From Nitrospira sp. (GTDB taxonomy: Bacteria > Nitrospirota > Nitrospiria > Nitrospirales > Nitrospiraceae): DNA of 10,000 nucleotides. Shown one piece after another: positions 1-8,209 of this stretch. Both the position numbers and the translations under genes were made by a program. Each line of letters opens with the position of its first letter. The first letter of the stretch is position 1. The notes beneath the pieces are model-generated. The model had not been told where the DNA came from. It saw nothing but the letters and a program-made list of their open reading frames with translations, and ran no database searches. The DNA lies in contig JAIWOH010000010.1 in assembly GCA_020216985.1 (NCBI GenBank), positions 1 through 10,000 of the forward strand. The letters are read 5' to 3'.

Positions 1-20
1 GGGAAGAGATTGCGTCATGC

Positions 21-578
21 CTACGACTTCATCAGCATCCGAATCAAGTCATGGGCTTCGGGCGAATCCCAGTCGCGGGCGCCGAAAATTTTCTTGCGAA
101 TCACCCCTCGGCGATCGACCATGAAGCTCAGGGGAAGCGTCCGCGCCCCATAGGTCAGCCCGACATGCATATCAGGATCATGCAAAATCGGGAAGGTCAA
201 CCCCATTTCTCGCTGAAAAAGACGAGTCACCGCCGCGCCTTGAGGGTCCGTGGAGATGGCGAGGATTTCAAAGTCCTCACGGGCGAACCTCTGATACAGT
301 TGCTCCAGAGCCGGCATTTCGATCCGGCAAGGCCCGCACCAGGTCGCCCAGAAATTCAGCAGAACGACCCTTCCTCGAAATTGGGAGAGACGCACGGTCT
401 CGCCACGAAGATCACGCAGATAAAAATCCGGCGCCTGATCCCCCACCCGCACGACATTTCGCTCATCGTCCTGCACCCATAGCGAAGGCATCGCCGTTGC
501 AGCGGGCAAGAAGGCCGGTTGCATCGACACAACGACCATCGCTCCGACCAGCAGCCGGACGGACGGAACCCATCGCAC
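21..578 (-). CDS. Exported TlpA/ResA-type thioredoxin-fold protein
   Basis: A 185-residue protein with an N-terminal signal sequence: basic start, hydrophobic stretch about residues 8-25, likely cleavage after ATA at 27-29. A complete AhpC/TSA-TlpA thioredoxin fold follows. The redox motif WCGPC is at 80-84, preceded by the family-typical LLNFWATW, and the cis-proline is in TLP at 147-149. Members of this family act outside the cytoplasmic membrane as disulfide reductases, often in cytochrome c maturation or protein thiol repair. The partner here cannot be told from the neighbours. The start is GTG at 576-578, supported by a Shine-Dalgarno AGAGGA eight bases upstream (587-592 on the complement) and by the signal peptide. 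It is divergent from metK and has its own promoter. Family is secure; exact role is unknown. Confidence 0.93.
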   Translation of the reverse strand: MRWVPSVRLLVGAMVVVSMQPAFLPAATAMPSLWVQDDERNVVRVGDQAPDFYLRDLRGETVRLSQFRGRVVLLNFWATWCGPCRIEMPALEQLYQRFAREDFEILAISTDPQGAAVTRLFQREMGLTFPILHDPDMHVGLTYGARTLPLSFMVDRRGVIRKKIFGARDWDSPEAHDLIRMLMKS

Positions 579-629
579 AGGTCTTTTCCTCTAAGATTAA
601 TGATCGTCCAAACGATCGAAAACCGGGTC

Positions 630-659
630 ATCTTACAAACGGCCTTCAAAACCTGTCAA
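630..659 (-). promoter_or_regulatory. Predicted sigma-70 promoter of the TlpA-like gene
   Basis: Read on the minus strand, a perfect -35 TTGACA (654-659) is followed by an 18-base spacer and a -10 TAAGAT (630-635, 4 of 6 consensus bases). Transcription would start near 623, giving a leader of about 45 bases. The leader contains a small hairpin, GATCGT-CCAA-ACGATC, at 602-617. Motif match only. Confidence 0.55.
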
Positions 660-704
660 GGAATGCAAGGCGGCCTTCTCCGCAGACTCGGCCTACAGAA
701 AGAA

Positions 705-733
705 TGGACAAAAGGCACCGGCTTCTCTAGAAT
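705..733 (+). promoter_or_regulatory. Predicted sigma-70 promoter of metK
   Basis: TGGACA (705-710) and TAGAAT (728-733) each match the consensus at 5 of 6 positions and are separated by exactly 17 bases. The start would lie near 740, about 90 bases before the metK ATG and about 10 bases before a strong hairpin. Orientation and location fit metK or the metK-ahcY operon. Confidence 0.6.
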
Positions 734-748
734 CCTCTTCGGTTTCAG

Positions 749-783
749 CGGGACGTTCGGCCTCACCGAGGCCGAACGTCCCG
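749..783 (+). promoter_or_regulatory. Long perfect hairpin in the metK leader
   Basis: Arms at 749-764 and 768-783 are exact reverse complements (16 bp) around a 3-base centre, ACC. No T-run follows on either strand, so this is not a standard intrinsic terminator. It lies at about +10 to +43 of the predicted metK transcript and ends 46 bases before the start codon. It could be a 5'-stabilising mRNA stem, an attenuator, or a DNA operator read by a dimeric regulator. The sequence does not decide between these. Confidence 0.6.
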
Positions 784-829
784 GCACACGAGTCAACGCA
801 TCGACCACTCTCACAATCCAGAGGACCCT

Positions 830-1978
<1,149 letters not shown>

Positions 1979-1990
1979 CCCAGACAAATC

Positions 1991-2071
1991 TCGGTGCCGG
2001 ACCGATGTGGGCAATCAAAGGCCGGTTTGACCGGGAACTAAGGAACGGGGGTGAACCGGCTTCATCCCCGT
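1991..2071 (+). promoter_or_regulatory. Structured metK-ahcY intergenic RNA with complementary loops
   Basis: Three inverted repeats lie in the 132-base gap. Hairpin A (1991-2005) has a 5-bp stem and loop GCCGG. Hairpin B (2022-2034) has a 5-bp stem and loop TTG. Hairpin C (2045-2071) has an 11-bp stem with one G-U pair and loop CCGGC. The loops of A and C are exactly complementary, so they could kiss. As an alternative, 2021-2028 can pair with 2053-2060 (8 bp, one G-U), which would break hairpins B and C. A TTTTT run sits at 2083-2087, 11 bases beyond hairpin C, too far for a classical terminator. I do not see the conserved SAH riboswitch core. This could be a cis-regulatory element or a processing site; function is inferred. 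Confidence 0.4.
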
Positions 2072-2095
2072 GGCTGAACCTGTTTTTATGGATGA

Positions 2096-3367
<1,272 letters not shown>

Positions 3368-3455
3368 CGTCGAGTCCGAGTTCGATTGGGCTTTTCAACT
3401 GTTGAAGTTTGCCTTTTCGTTCATCACGACACACATACCCCTGAACGTGCTTTCC

Positions 3456-3481
3456 GCTGCGGCCATCGCGACGGCCGCAGC
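3456..3481. terminator. Hairpin between convergent genes, possible bidirectional terminator
   Basis: A perfect 9-bp GC-rich stem, GCTGCGGCC (3456-3464) with GGCCGCAGC (3473-3481), closes an 8-base loop. It lies between the ends of ahcY (plus) and the secreted-protein gene (minus), where a shared terminator is expected. Neither strand has a U-tract after the stem, so it may work with Rho or only protect 3' ends. Confidence 0.4.
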
Positions 3482-3519
3482 TGTGCCCGGCTTGGGAGGG
3501 GAGGGTCGGAGTCATTTTG

Positions 3520-4326
3520 TCAGTCCTGCCCGGAGCGTTTGAAACGGTCGCCTTCCTGCGAGGAGAGAGACACCGTCTGGGAATCGTTGATCTCTTTAAG
3601 AAATTGCGTCTGGTCAATTTCCTGATATCCATGCTGATCGGCGGTCGAGGTCGGGGTGGGAACTCCGGCCAATTCGTCCGCAATGATCTTTTTGGTCAAT
3701 TCGGCGCGATCATCATCGACGTAGATGGTCGCCGTTTTGTACTCCAGCGGCACCAAGGTAAAAAGATTTTTCTCGCTGCTGGACAAGAACCGATCGATTT
3801 CGCTCAAAAGTTTTTCCAGATCGGACCGCTGCACTCGCCTGGCGCCTAGCACCGTGATATCGGCGACCTTGATGTGAAGATCGCCACCAACACTGGTTTC
3901 TCTGATGCGCTCGATATCCTCGGGTGGGAACTCCTGAGAGCGATGGGCTTTCAGGAATGCTTGTATCCTCTGCTTGAGATCCGGCAAAGTTTTTAATCGA
4001 TCGCGTTGCCGCATGGAAATCAGCAAATCGCCCGAACTGATATTCCGAAGATGGGCATCGGATCTCAGCAACAGCTTCCGTTCGTTATTTTGTCGCCACT
4101 TTCCGTGGTCACGCTCTTCGATGGATTGAGAGCCTTTGGCGACCCGCCGATAGGATCCGTCGGCGCGAAGCTCGAGATAATGCGTAAAAGTTCCTCCATT
4201 GTGCTTGAGATAAAGATGACGATCCTGATGTCCTCGGCCGTCTTCTTCCGCGCCGGCCACGGACCCGGCCAACAGAAAAAAGAAGCCGCTCACGGTGCAT
4301 AGCAGAGACTTTTGCAAATACGCCAC
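3520..4326 (-). CDS. Secreted protein of unknown function
   Basis: I do not recognise the family. From the GTG at 4326 the protein has 268 residues. It begins with a clear Sec signal peptide: K6, a hydrophobic core at about 9-23, and cleavage after AGA at residue 26. The mature part has no cysteine. Residues about 37-88 look beta-rich, with short alternating strands (YLELRADGSYR, HGKWRQ, LLLRS), which suggests a small barrel or sandwich. The rest is charged and mainly helical, and the C-terminal 40 residues are polar and probably loose. The reading frame extends to a TTG at 4350. The GTG is preferred because AGGAGG lies 7 bases upstream, because it puts the signal peptide at the N-terminus, and because a predicted -10 box covers the TTG. 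Export to the periplasm is likely; the role is unknown. Confidence 0.75.
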   Translation of the reverse strand: MAYLQKSLLCTVSGFFFLLAGSVAGAEEDGRGHQDRHLYLKHNGGTFTHYLELRADGSYRRVAKGSQSIEERDHGKWRQNNERKLLLRSDAHLRNISSGDLLISMRQRDRLKTLPDLKQRIQAFLKAHRSQEFPPEDIERIRETSVGGDLHIKVADITVLGARRVQRSDLEKLLSEIDRFLSSSEKNLFTLVPLEYKTATIYVDDDRAELTKKIIADELAGVPTPTSTADQHGYQEIDQTQFLKEINDSQTVSLSSQEGDRFKRSGQD

Positions 4327-4333
4327 GACGACA

Positions 4334-4339
4334 CCTCCT
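4334..4339 (-). promoter_or_regulatory. Ribosome binding site deciding the GTG 4326 start
   Basis: The complement reads AAGGAGGT (core AGGAGG at 4334-4339), ending 7 bases before the GTG at 4324-4326. It lies inside the longer reading frame that starts at TTG 4350, so the shorter, signal-peptide-bearing product is favoured. Confidence 0.75.
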
Positions 4340-4349
4340 TGCTGGCTCA

Positions 4350-4377
4350 ACTATAGCAATAACCCTCAACCGGTCCA
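4350..4377 (-). promoter_or_regulatory. Possible promoter of the secreted-protein gene
   Basis: On the minus strand, TGGACC (4372-4377, 4 of 6) and TATAGT (4350-4355, 5 of 6) are separated by 16 bases. This predicts a start near 4343 and a leader of about 17 bases to the GTG. The -10 box is good and the -35 is modest. Confidence 0.4.
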
Positions 4378-4540
4378 TTGATATTCAAGATTAAGACAGG
4401 TGCGCGCCCTGCGCCCCGGCTAAAACGGACGTCGCCGATGACCGGCTGTCCTCTTTATCCTTCTGTATCAATTGTAAACCGTGCCACCGAGCTTATTGCA
4501 ATCTCGCCACGGAATGGTAGAGTAAAGCTCCAAGGGCAAT

Positions 4541-5743
4541 ATGGCAACCAATACCCATCGCCCGTTAACGCTCGCGGATTTTGACCTTTCTCTGGAAAGG
4601 GGATTCCTGCCGCCCGATCCTCAGGAAACGGTCCCTGAGTGCGCCACGCTGAATTTCCTTGGCCGAGAATTGCCGAAATTGCTGAGCGCTCGCCATGTTC
4701 GCCGGTTCATTGACGAACATGCGTCGTTGCTCCCCCCTGTTCCGGCCGGTTGGGGCGACGCCGAACATCGAGCCGCGATGCGGATTCTTTCTTTCGCCGG
4801 TCACGCCTACGTGTGGGAAACGCCCGATCATCCGGCCGACAAAATTCCCGCCCAACTTTCCGGCCCCTGGCATGAGATCGCCAAACGAGTCGGCCGTCCC
4901 CCCGTCCTGTCCTACGCCTCTTATGCACTGGATAACTGGCGCCGGTTGGACAAGTCGAAACCCATTCAGCTCGACAATATCGTCTTGCTCCAGAACTTCC
5001 TCGGCGGGATCGATGAAGAGTGGTTCGTCGTGGTCCACATTCAGATCGAACGGCAAGCGGGCCCCGGTCTCGACGGTTTAGTGAGAGCAATCAACGCCGC
5101 CTCGCAGGCAAACGACGAGGAAGTTTGGTCCGGCCTGCGAGCCTTGGCCGCCGCACAAATCGCCATGCGGGACACTTTGCTTCGGATGAAAGAACGCTGC
5201 GATCCCTACGTGTATTACACGCGGGTCAGGCCCTACATCCACGGGTGGAAAAACAACCCGTCGTTGCCCTTCGGCCTCGTCTATGACGAGGTCGAAGCCT
5301 ACGGGGGGCAGCCGCGGCAGTTTCGCGGAGAGACCGGCGCCCAAAGCACCATCGTCCCCTGCCTGGACGCGGGACTCGGTATCCGTCACGCCCCCGACCC
5401 CTTGACAGTCTATCTCCAGGAGATGCGGGACTACATGCCGCCGCGCCACCGTGCTTTCCTTGAGACATTGGAAAGTCGAACCGACGATCGGGGACGCCCC
5501 CTGCTGTCGGGCTATGTTCGCGATCGCAAGCGGCGTCATCCCGAACTGTGGTCCGCCTACTGTGATTGCGTCGACCTTTTAGCCCAGTTCCGGACAATCC
5601 ACATCGGTTACGCCGATGAGTACATCCATCGTCAACACCAAACCCACGCAAGCAATCCCACCTCGGTAGGGACCGGCGGCACTCCCTTCATGACGTATCT
5701 CCAAAAGCACTTGGACGAAACCAAACAGGCCGTCGCGTCCTAG
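4541..5743 (+). CDS. Indoleamine 2,3-dioxygenase family heme protein
   Basis: This 400-residue protein has the hallmarks of the IDO family (PF01231). IDO enzymes insert O2 into tryptophan to give N-formylkynurenine using heme. The C-terminal half follows mammalian IDO closely: HGWKNNP (234-240), GLVYDEVEAY (245-254), then a GAQS motif (266-269), YLQEMRDYMPPRHR (291-304), and GTGGT (377-381), the flexible substrate loop. H354 in FRTIH is the expected proximal heme ligand. By alignment from memory, human F163, S167 and R231 correspond to F162, H166 and R230. The substrate-carboxylate arginine is therefore kept, and the Ser-to-His change is as in IDO2. There is no signal peptide, so it is cytoplasmic. 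The ATG follows a weak AAGGG. Tryptophan may not be the natural substrate, since other indoles or PrnB-like chemistry are possible. A PF04199 hydrolase lies 0.6 kb away. Confidence 0.9.
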   Translation: MATNTHRPLTLADFDLSLERGFLPPDPQETVPECATLNFLGRELPKLLSARHVRRFIDEHASLLPPVPAGWGDAEHRAAMRILSFAGHAYVWETPDHPADKIPAQLSGPWHEIAKRVGRPPVLSYASYALDNWRRLDKSKPIQLDNIVLLQNFLGGIDEEWFVVVHIQIERQAGPGLDGLVRAINAASQANDEEVWSGLRALAAAQIAMRDTLLRMKERCDPYVYYTRVRPYIHGWKNNPSLPFGLVYDEVEAYGGQPRQFRGETGAQSTIVPCLDAGLGIRHAPDPLTVYLQEMRDYMPPRHRAFLETLESRTDDRGRPLLSGYVRDRKRRHPELWSAYCDCVDLLAQFRTIHIGYADEYIHRQHQTHASNPTSVGTGGTPFMTYLQKHLDETKQAVAS

Positions 5744-5782
5744 TCAGCCTTTTCCAGGATAAAAAGAGCGCGCACAAGGTGA

Positions 5783-6055
5783 TTAGGCTGCTCGACGGAG
5801 ATCCTCCGGTTGTTCCCTCAGGAGGGGATTGTCAGCCTTGGATCGAATCCTGCTCCCGCTTCGGCTATCTCGAAGGAGAGGCCGCTCCCTCTCGGAAAGC
5901 GTCGCGCTTGTGGTCGCCCCATCCGCATGCAACGGACCAAAGGAATGTTCGGGATGCATCGGGGGGTCGTCCTCAAATCGGCAGAACAGGTCGTAACACC
6001 AATACACGAAAACAGCTCCCACGGTCAGCCCGGCTGCCAAAAGAATATGGATCAT
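5783..6055 (-). CDS. Possible small single-pass membrane protein
   Basis: A 90-residue reading frame begins with a hydrophobic segment at about residues 3-20, followed by YWCYDLF and then a charged, arginine-rich cytosolic-looking tail. This would be an N-anchored membrane protein with no recognisable domain. The start ATG at 6053-6055 has only a GAGAG one base upstream, which is poor, and no in-frame alternative lies before the upstream stop. Longer frames on the plus strand overlap it but look non-coding (low complexity, no RBS). The frame ends 39 bases past the convergent dioxygenase gene and lies 267 bases beyond the end of the cyclase-family gene on the same strand. If it is not a gene, 5744-6322 is a 579-base non-coding stretch. 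Confidence 0.42.
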   Translation of the reverse strand: MIHILLAAGLTVGAVFVYWCYDLFCRFEDDPPMHPEHSFGPLHADGATTSATLSERERPLLRDSRSGSRIRSKADNPLLREQPEDLRRAA

Positions 6056-6322
6056 GCTCTCGTTATCGTGAGATTACTCTCGGACAATGATCGCTTGTCA
6101 CCCCTCACGTTCGCCTGTCTCTCCACAAACGGAAGCGCGAACGGTCACCCGACGACGTCGTGCCGGTTCTCAGTGTATCATCCGTTGGCACATCGTCAAC
6201 GAGCATGGCGCAACTCCTTGCCTGAGCAGGCTATTTCACGTTTCCTCAGTCGCCAATCGTGAAAGGCTCGGCAGAAGACATCGAGATGGCCTAAAACCGG
6301 CCGAAGAGGAGGCATCCGTTAT
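6056..6322. other. Intergenic stretch without a clear signal
   Basis: These 267 bases lie between two minus-strand genes. I see only a 10-bp palindrome, ACGACGTCGT (6152-6161), a weak GACAA/TTGTC repeat (6083-6099), and a short GGCC-loop-GGCC just past the stop of the cyclase-family gene. None is convincing as a terminator or promoter. Confidence 0.4.
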
Positions 6323-7159
6323 TTATCGAGTAATAACCGCGATGATGCGCAGGGGTCCGCCGGTTCCTCCCGCAATTTTCATGGGCAGGGCGATCACCAC
6401 GAAGTCGCGATCCGGCAATTGATGTAACTCGGCAAGGTTTTCAAAGACCGGCACCTGATGCTCAAGAAGGGTTACGTGTGTGTCGAACGTGGTCGATCGA
6501 CCATGGTCGATCGATGCCGTATCGATGCCGACGGCCTTGACCCGCCGCTCGCGGATCAGCCAGGCGGCCGCGTCCGGGTGCAGGCCGGGAAACCGCAGCG
6601 CTCGCACGCCGTCTGATCCTCGCTGCGCTGTCCCCAGATACCGCTCCCGCGAAGGCCAGTACCGCCCATAGCCCGTTTCCAACAACACGATGGCTCGATC
6701 TGGAATTCGCCCATGCTCGGCCTCCCACCGTTCGAGGTCCTGAACCGTCACGCGATAATCCCGATCCTCCTCGCAACGGGACTTGACGTCGACGCGAACA
6801 GCCAGGCCGATCAACCCGTCCAACGGAATCTGATCGACTGTCTGCCCGCCCCGTGAAAAATGAACGGGAGCATCGATGTGCGTCCCGCCGTGTTCGGGCA
6901 TCTCGATGCGATTCGAGGCGTAATAATAGCCGCCTTCCGACTGCTCCGCATGTTGGACGATCAGACGGAACTCCTGTTCGGTCGGCCACACGATCGTGTC
7001 CGATCCGAACGCATTGGTCAAATCGACGAACCGGGCACGATCCCAGTCAAAACTCCCGTGCCGACCATCATGAGCGCAGCCAGTCATGAACGTCGTCGTC
7101 CAGACCATGACCAGCCCCAACGGCATCCGCCTGAATGTCCCCCACGGAGACGACTTCAT
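6323..7159 (-). CDS. Cyclase-family lipoprotein, kynurenine formamidase-like hydrolase
   Basis: This belongs to the metal-dependent cyclase / kynurenine formamidase / isatin hydrolase family (PF04199). With the start at 7159 it has 278 residues. The signature HGGTHIDAPVHF is at 90-101; its histidines and aspartate bind the metals and act in hydrolysis. FDTHVTLLEHQVPVFENL at 225-242 supplies the second His/Glu set, and GGTGGPLR at 264-271 is a family-typical end. The N-terminus has two arginines, a hydrophobic run and FMTGC, a lipobox-like site with C28, so an exported lipoprotein is likely. The frame is open to a GTG at 7240, but that start has no RBS and would bury the signal. Start confidence is only moderate, because ATG 7159 also lacks a good RBS. 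Substrate is not decided: N-formylkynurenine, isatin or another cyclic amide or ester is possible. The dioxygenase homologue nearby favours the first. Confidence 0.87.
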   Translation of the reverse strand: MKSSPWGTFRRMPLGLVMVWTTTFMTGCAHDGRHGSFDWDRARFVDLTNAFGSDTIVWPTEQEFRLIVQHAEQSEGGYYYASNRIEMPEHGGTHIDAPVHFSRGGQTVDQIPLDGLIGLAVRVDVKSRCEEDRDYRVTVQDLERWEAEHGRIPDRAIVLLETGYGRYWPSRERYLGTAQRGSDGVRALRFPGLHPDAAAWLIRERRVKAVGIDTASIDHGRSTTFDTHVTLLEHQVPVFENLAELHQLPDRDFVVIALPMKIAGGTGGPLRIIAVITR

Positions 7160-7308
7160 GGCCACAATCGACCCCAAACCGACGACGGGAAAAGAATAAG
7201 AATCTGAGGCCGGCTCCTCTGCTTTCGATGCTGAGGTCACGGCGCAAACCAGTGTTTCAAGCGGATCGCAGCACGATCGCCGAACAAACGGTGGGCCGAC
7301 GGAGACGT

Positions 7309-7635
7309 CTATCTCCCGAATACCTTTTTTAACAGAGGCTCGATCTCGCCTTTGGCTTCCATCGGATCAAGAATATCGGTGTCTCCGTAAAAGGTTCCGT
7401 CGATGAAAACCTTGGGCAACGTCGGCCAATTGGTCATTCTCGTGAGGGTTTCCCGCTTGGCCGGCTGAGAGAGCACGTCGATGACCTCATAGGGATAGCC
7501 GTACTTGTCGAAGAACTGCATGGTCTCGCGCGTAAACCCACACATCGGCATCTGCTTGGTGCCCTTGCCGTAGATCAAAATCTTGTGCGCCTTCACTTCT
7601 TTTTGAATCTCTTCTTCCATCGGATCCGCCATCAT
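7309..7635 (-). CDS. Grx4-type monothiol glutaredoxin, CGFT variant
   Basis: A 108-residue monothiol glutaredoxin of the Grx4/GrxD class, which binds a [2Fe-2S] cluster with glutathione, often together with BolA, and serves in Fe-S trafficking and iron signalling. KGTKQMPMCGFT at 24-35 is the active site. C32 is kept, but the usual CGFS reads CGFT. WPTLPKVFIDG at 70-80 is the glutathione groove with its cis-proline. The next motif, normally GGCDI, reads GDTDI (84-88), a second departure. It starts at ATG 7635, with AAGGAG five bases upstream. It lies 36 bases behind bolA on the same strand, the classical partner arrangement. No export signal is seen. Confidence 0.93.
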   Translation of the reverse strand: MMADPMEEEIQKEVKAHKILIYGKGTKQMPMCGFTRETMQFFDKYGYPYEVIDVLSQPAKRETLTRMTNWPTLPKVFIDGTFYGDTDILDPMEAKGEIEPLLKKVFGR

Positions 7636-7671
7636 TCGGTCTCCTTTCTCTCGAATCTCCCCCTCCGACGT

Positions 7672-7926
7672 TCAACCGCTCGTCTTGCCCGTTTCTTCCG
7701 GTGTTTTGGCCGTCAGCTCCAACGCGTGAATACGACCGTCTTTTAAAGGAACCTCCAGCGCCTGATAAATCATCCGGTGCCGATCCAACAGGCTTTTCCC
7801 CGCAAACGCCGATGAAATGACGAGCACTTTGAGATGGTCCATGGTTCCCGTTCGATCCGTCACGGTCACAGCCGCATCCGGCATGCCCTTTCGAATGTAG
7901 TCCGTTAACGCCTTTTCTGTAATCAC
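7672..7926 (-). CDS. bolA: BolA-family protein
   Basis: An 84-residue BolA protein, normal for the family when begun at the GTG at 7926. The core FAGKSLLDRHR (41-51) is the class signature; H50 is the conserved histidine that ligates the Fe-S cluster in Grx-BolA heterodimers. H31 lies in the DHLKV segment where cluster ligands occur, and IHALEL at 66-71 ends the fold. The GTG is chosen because GAGGGGGG precedes it (7930-7937) and family members begin near this point. The open frame runs on to 8010 but adds 28 residues unlike BolA. It heads a pair with the monothiol glutaredoxin gene 36 bases downstream, which implies a joint role in Fe-S cluster handling. A 16-base palindrome lies in its leader. 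Confidence 0.93.
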   Translation of the reverse strand: MITEKALTDYIRKGMPDAAVTVTDRTGTMDHLKVLVISSAFAGKSLLDRHRMIYQALEVPLKDGRIHALELTAKTPEETGKTSG

Positions 7927-7954
7927 GAGCCCCCCTCGGCTTGTTCTATCCGTT

Positions 7955-7970
7955 CCGAGAAACTTCTCGG
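7955..7970. promoter_or_regulatory. Palindrome upstream of bolA
   Basis: CCGAGAA-AC-TTCTCGG is an inverted repeat with perfect 7-bp arms and a 2-base centre, 28 bases before the bolA GTG. The tiny centre suits a dimeric DNA-binding protein better than an RNA stem. No known operator consensus is recognised. Confidence 0.4.
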
Positions 7971-8026
7971 CCACTACCCTAGCCGAAGTTCCCCGCCGAA
8001 GGCAATGCACTCCCCCTGGTTGATAT

Positions 8027-8039
8027 CACCACGTTGGTG
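8027..8039. promoter_or_regulatory. NtrC-like enhancer site
   Basis: CACCA-CGT-TGGTG is a perfect inverted repeat with a 3-base centre. The same arm and spacing occur in the classical NtrC sites of the enterobacterial glnA promoter (CACCA-N3-TGGTG). Its centre (8033) is about 117 bases upstream of the start predicted from the sigma-54 promoter at 8124-8139, a usual enhancer distance. The outer bases T and G do not extend the symmetry. An alternative reading is a hairpin with CACCAC/GTGGTG arms (8027-8042). Confidence 0.5.
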
Positions 8040-8123
8040 GTGCAATTGAGCCATCACGCTGAAGTGCCGACACGGCGCTCCTCAAATTCATCAGAAAATT
8101 CAACTTTCTTCGCCCATCTCATT

Positions 8124-8139
8124 CGGCACGGGCCTTGCG
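8124..8139 (+). promoter_or_regulatory. Predicted sigma-54 (RpoN) -24/-12 promoter
   Basis: CGGCAC-GGGCC-TTGCG matches the consensus TGGCAC-N5-TTGCW at all constrained positions except the first and last. It has the invariant GG (8125-8126) and GC (8137-8138) at the right spacing. Transcription would start near 8150, leaving a leader of about 60 bases to the response-regulator ATG. It points into the signalling operon and has an NtrC-like site upstream. Confidence 0.65.
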
Positions 8140-8198
8140 TTCTCTCACAATAGTGTCAAGGCCGACAAGATGGCGGCGGTCGTTTATCACACTTTACC

Positions 8199-8204
8199 GG
8201 GAGG
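8199..8204 (+). promoter_or_regulatory. Ribosome binding site of the response regulator
   Basis: GGGAGG lies five bases before the ATG at 8210. It fixes this start over the upstream extension of the same frame, whose first codon (TTG at 8135) falls inside the sigma-54 promoter. Confidence 0.8.
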
Positions 8205-8209
8205 TTGCC

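Noticed and set aside
2045..2087. Intrinsic terminator after metK
   Set aside because: The stem is strong, but the T-run begins 11 bases after it, and ahcY follows closely with a good RBS. Kept only as part of the structured gap.
4327..4350. TTG start for the secreted protein
   Set aside because: The Shine-Dalgarno AGGAGG lies within this extension and a predicted -10 box overlaps the TTG. GTG 4326 gives a normal signal peptide.
4472..4523. Candidate promoters for the dioxygenase gene (TTGTAA or TTGCAA with weak -10 boxes)
   Set aside because: Each half matches the consensus at no more than 4 of 6 positions, and the implied leaders are inconsistent. Not strong enough to list.
5810..6262. 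Plus-strand open frame of 150 codons
   Set aside because: Low-complexity translation, no ribosome binding site, no motif. The overlapping minus-strand frame with a membrane helix is a better, though still weak, candidate.
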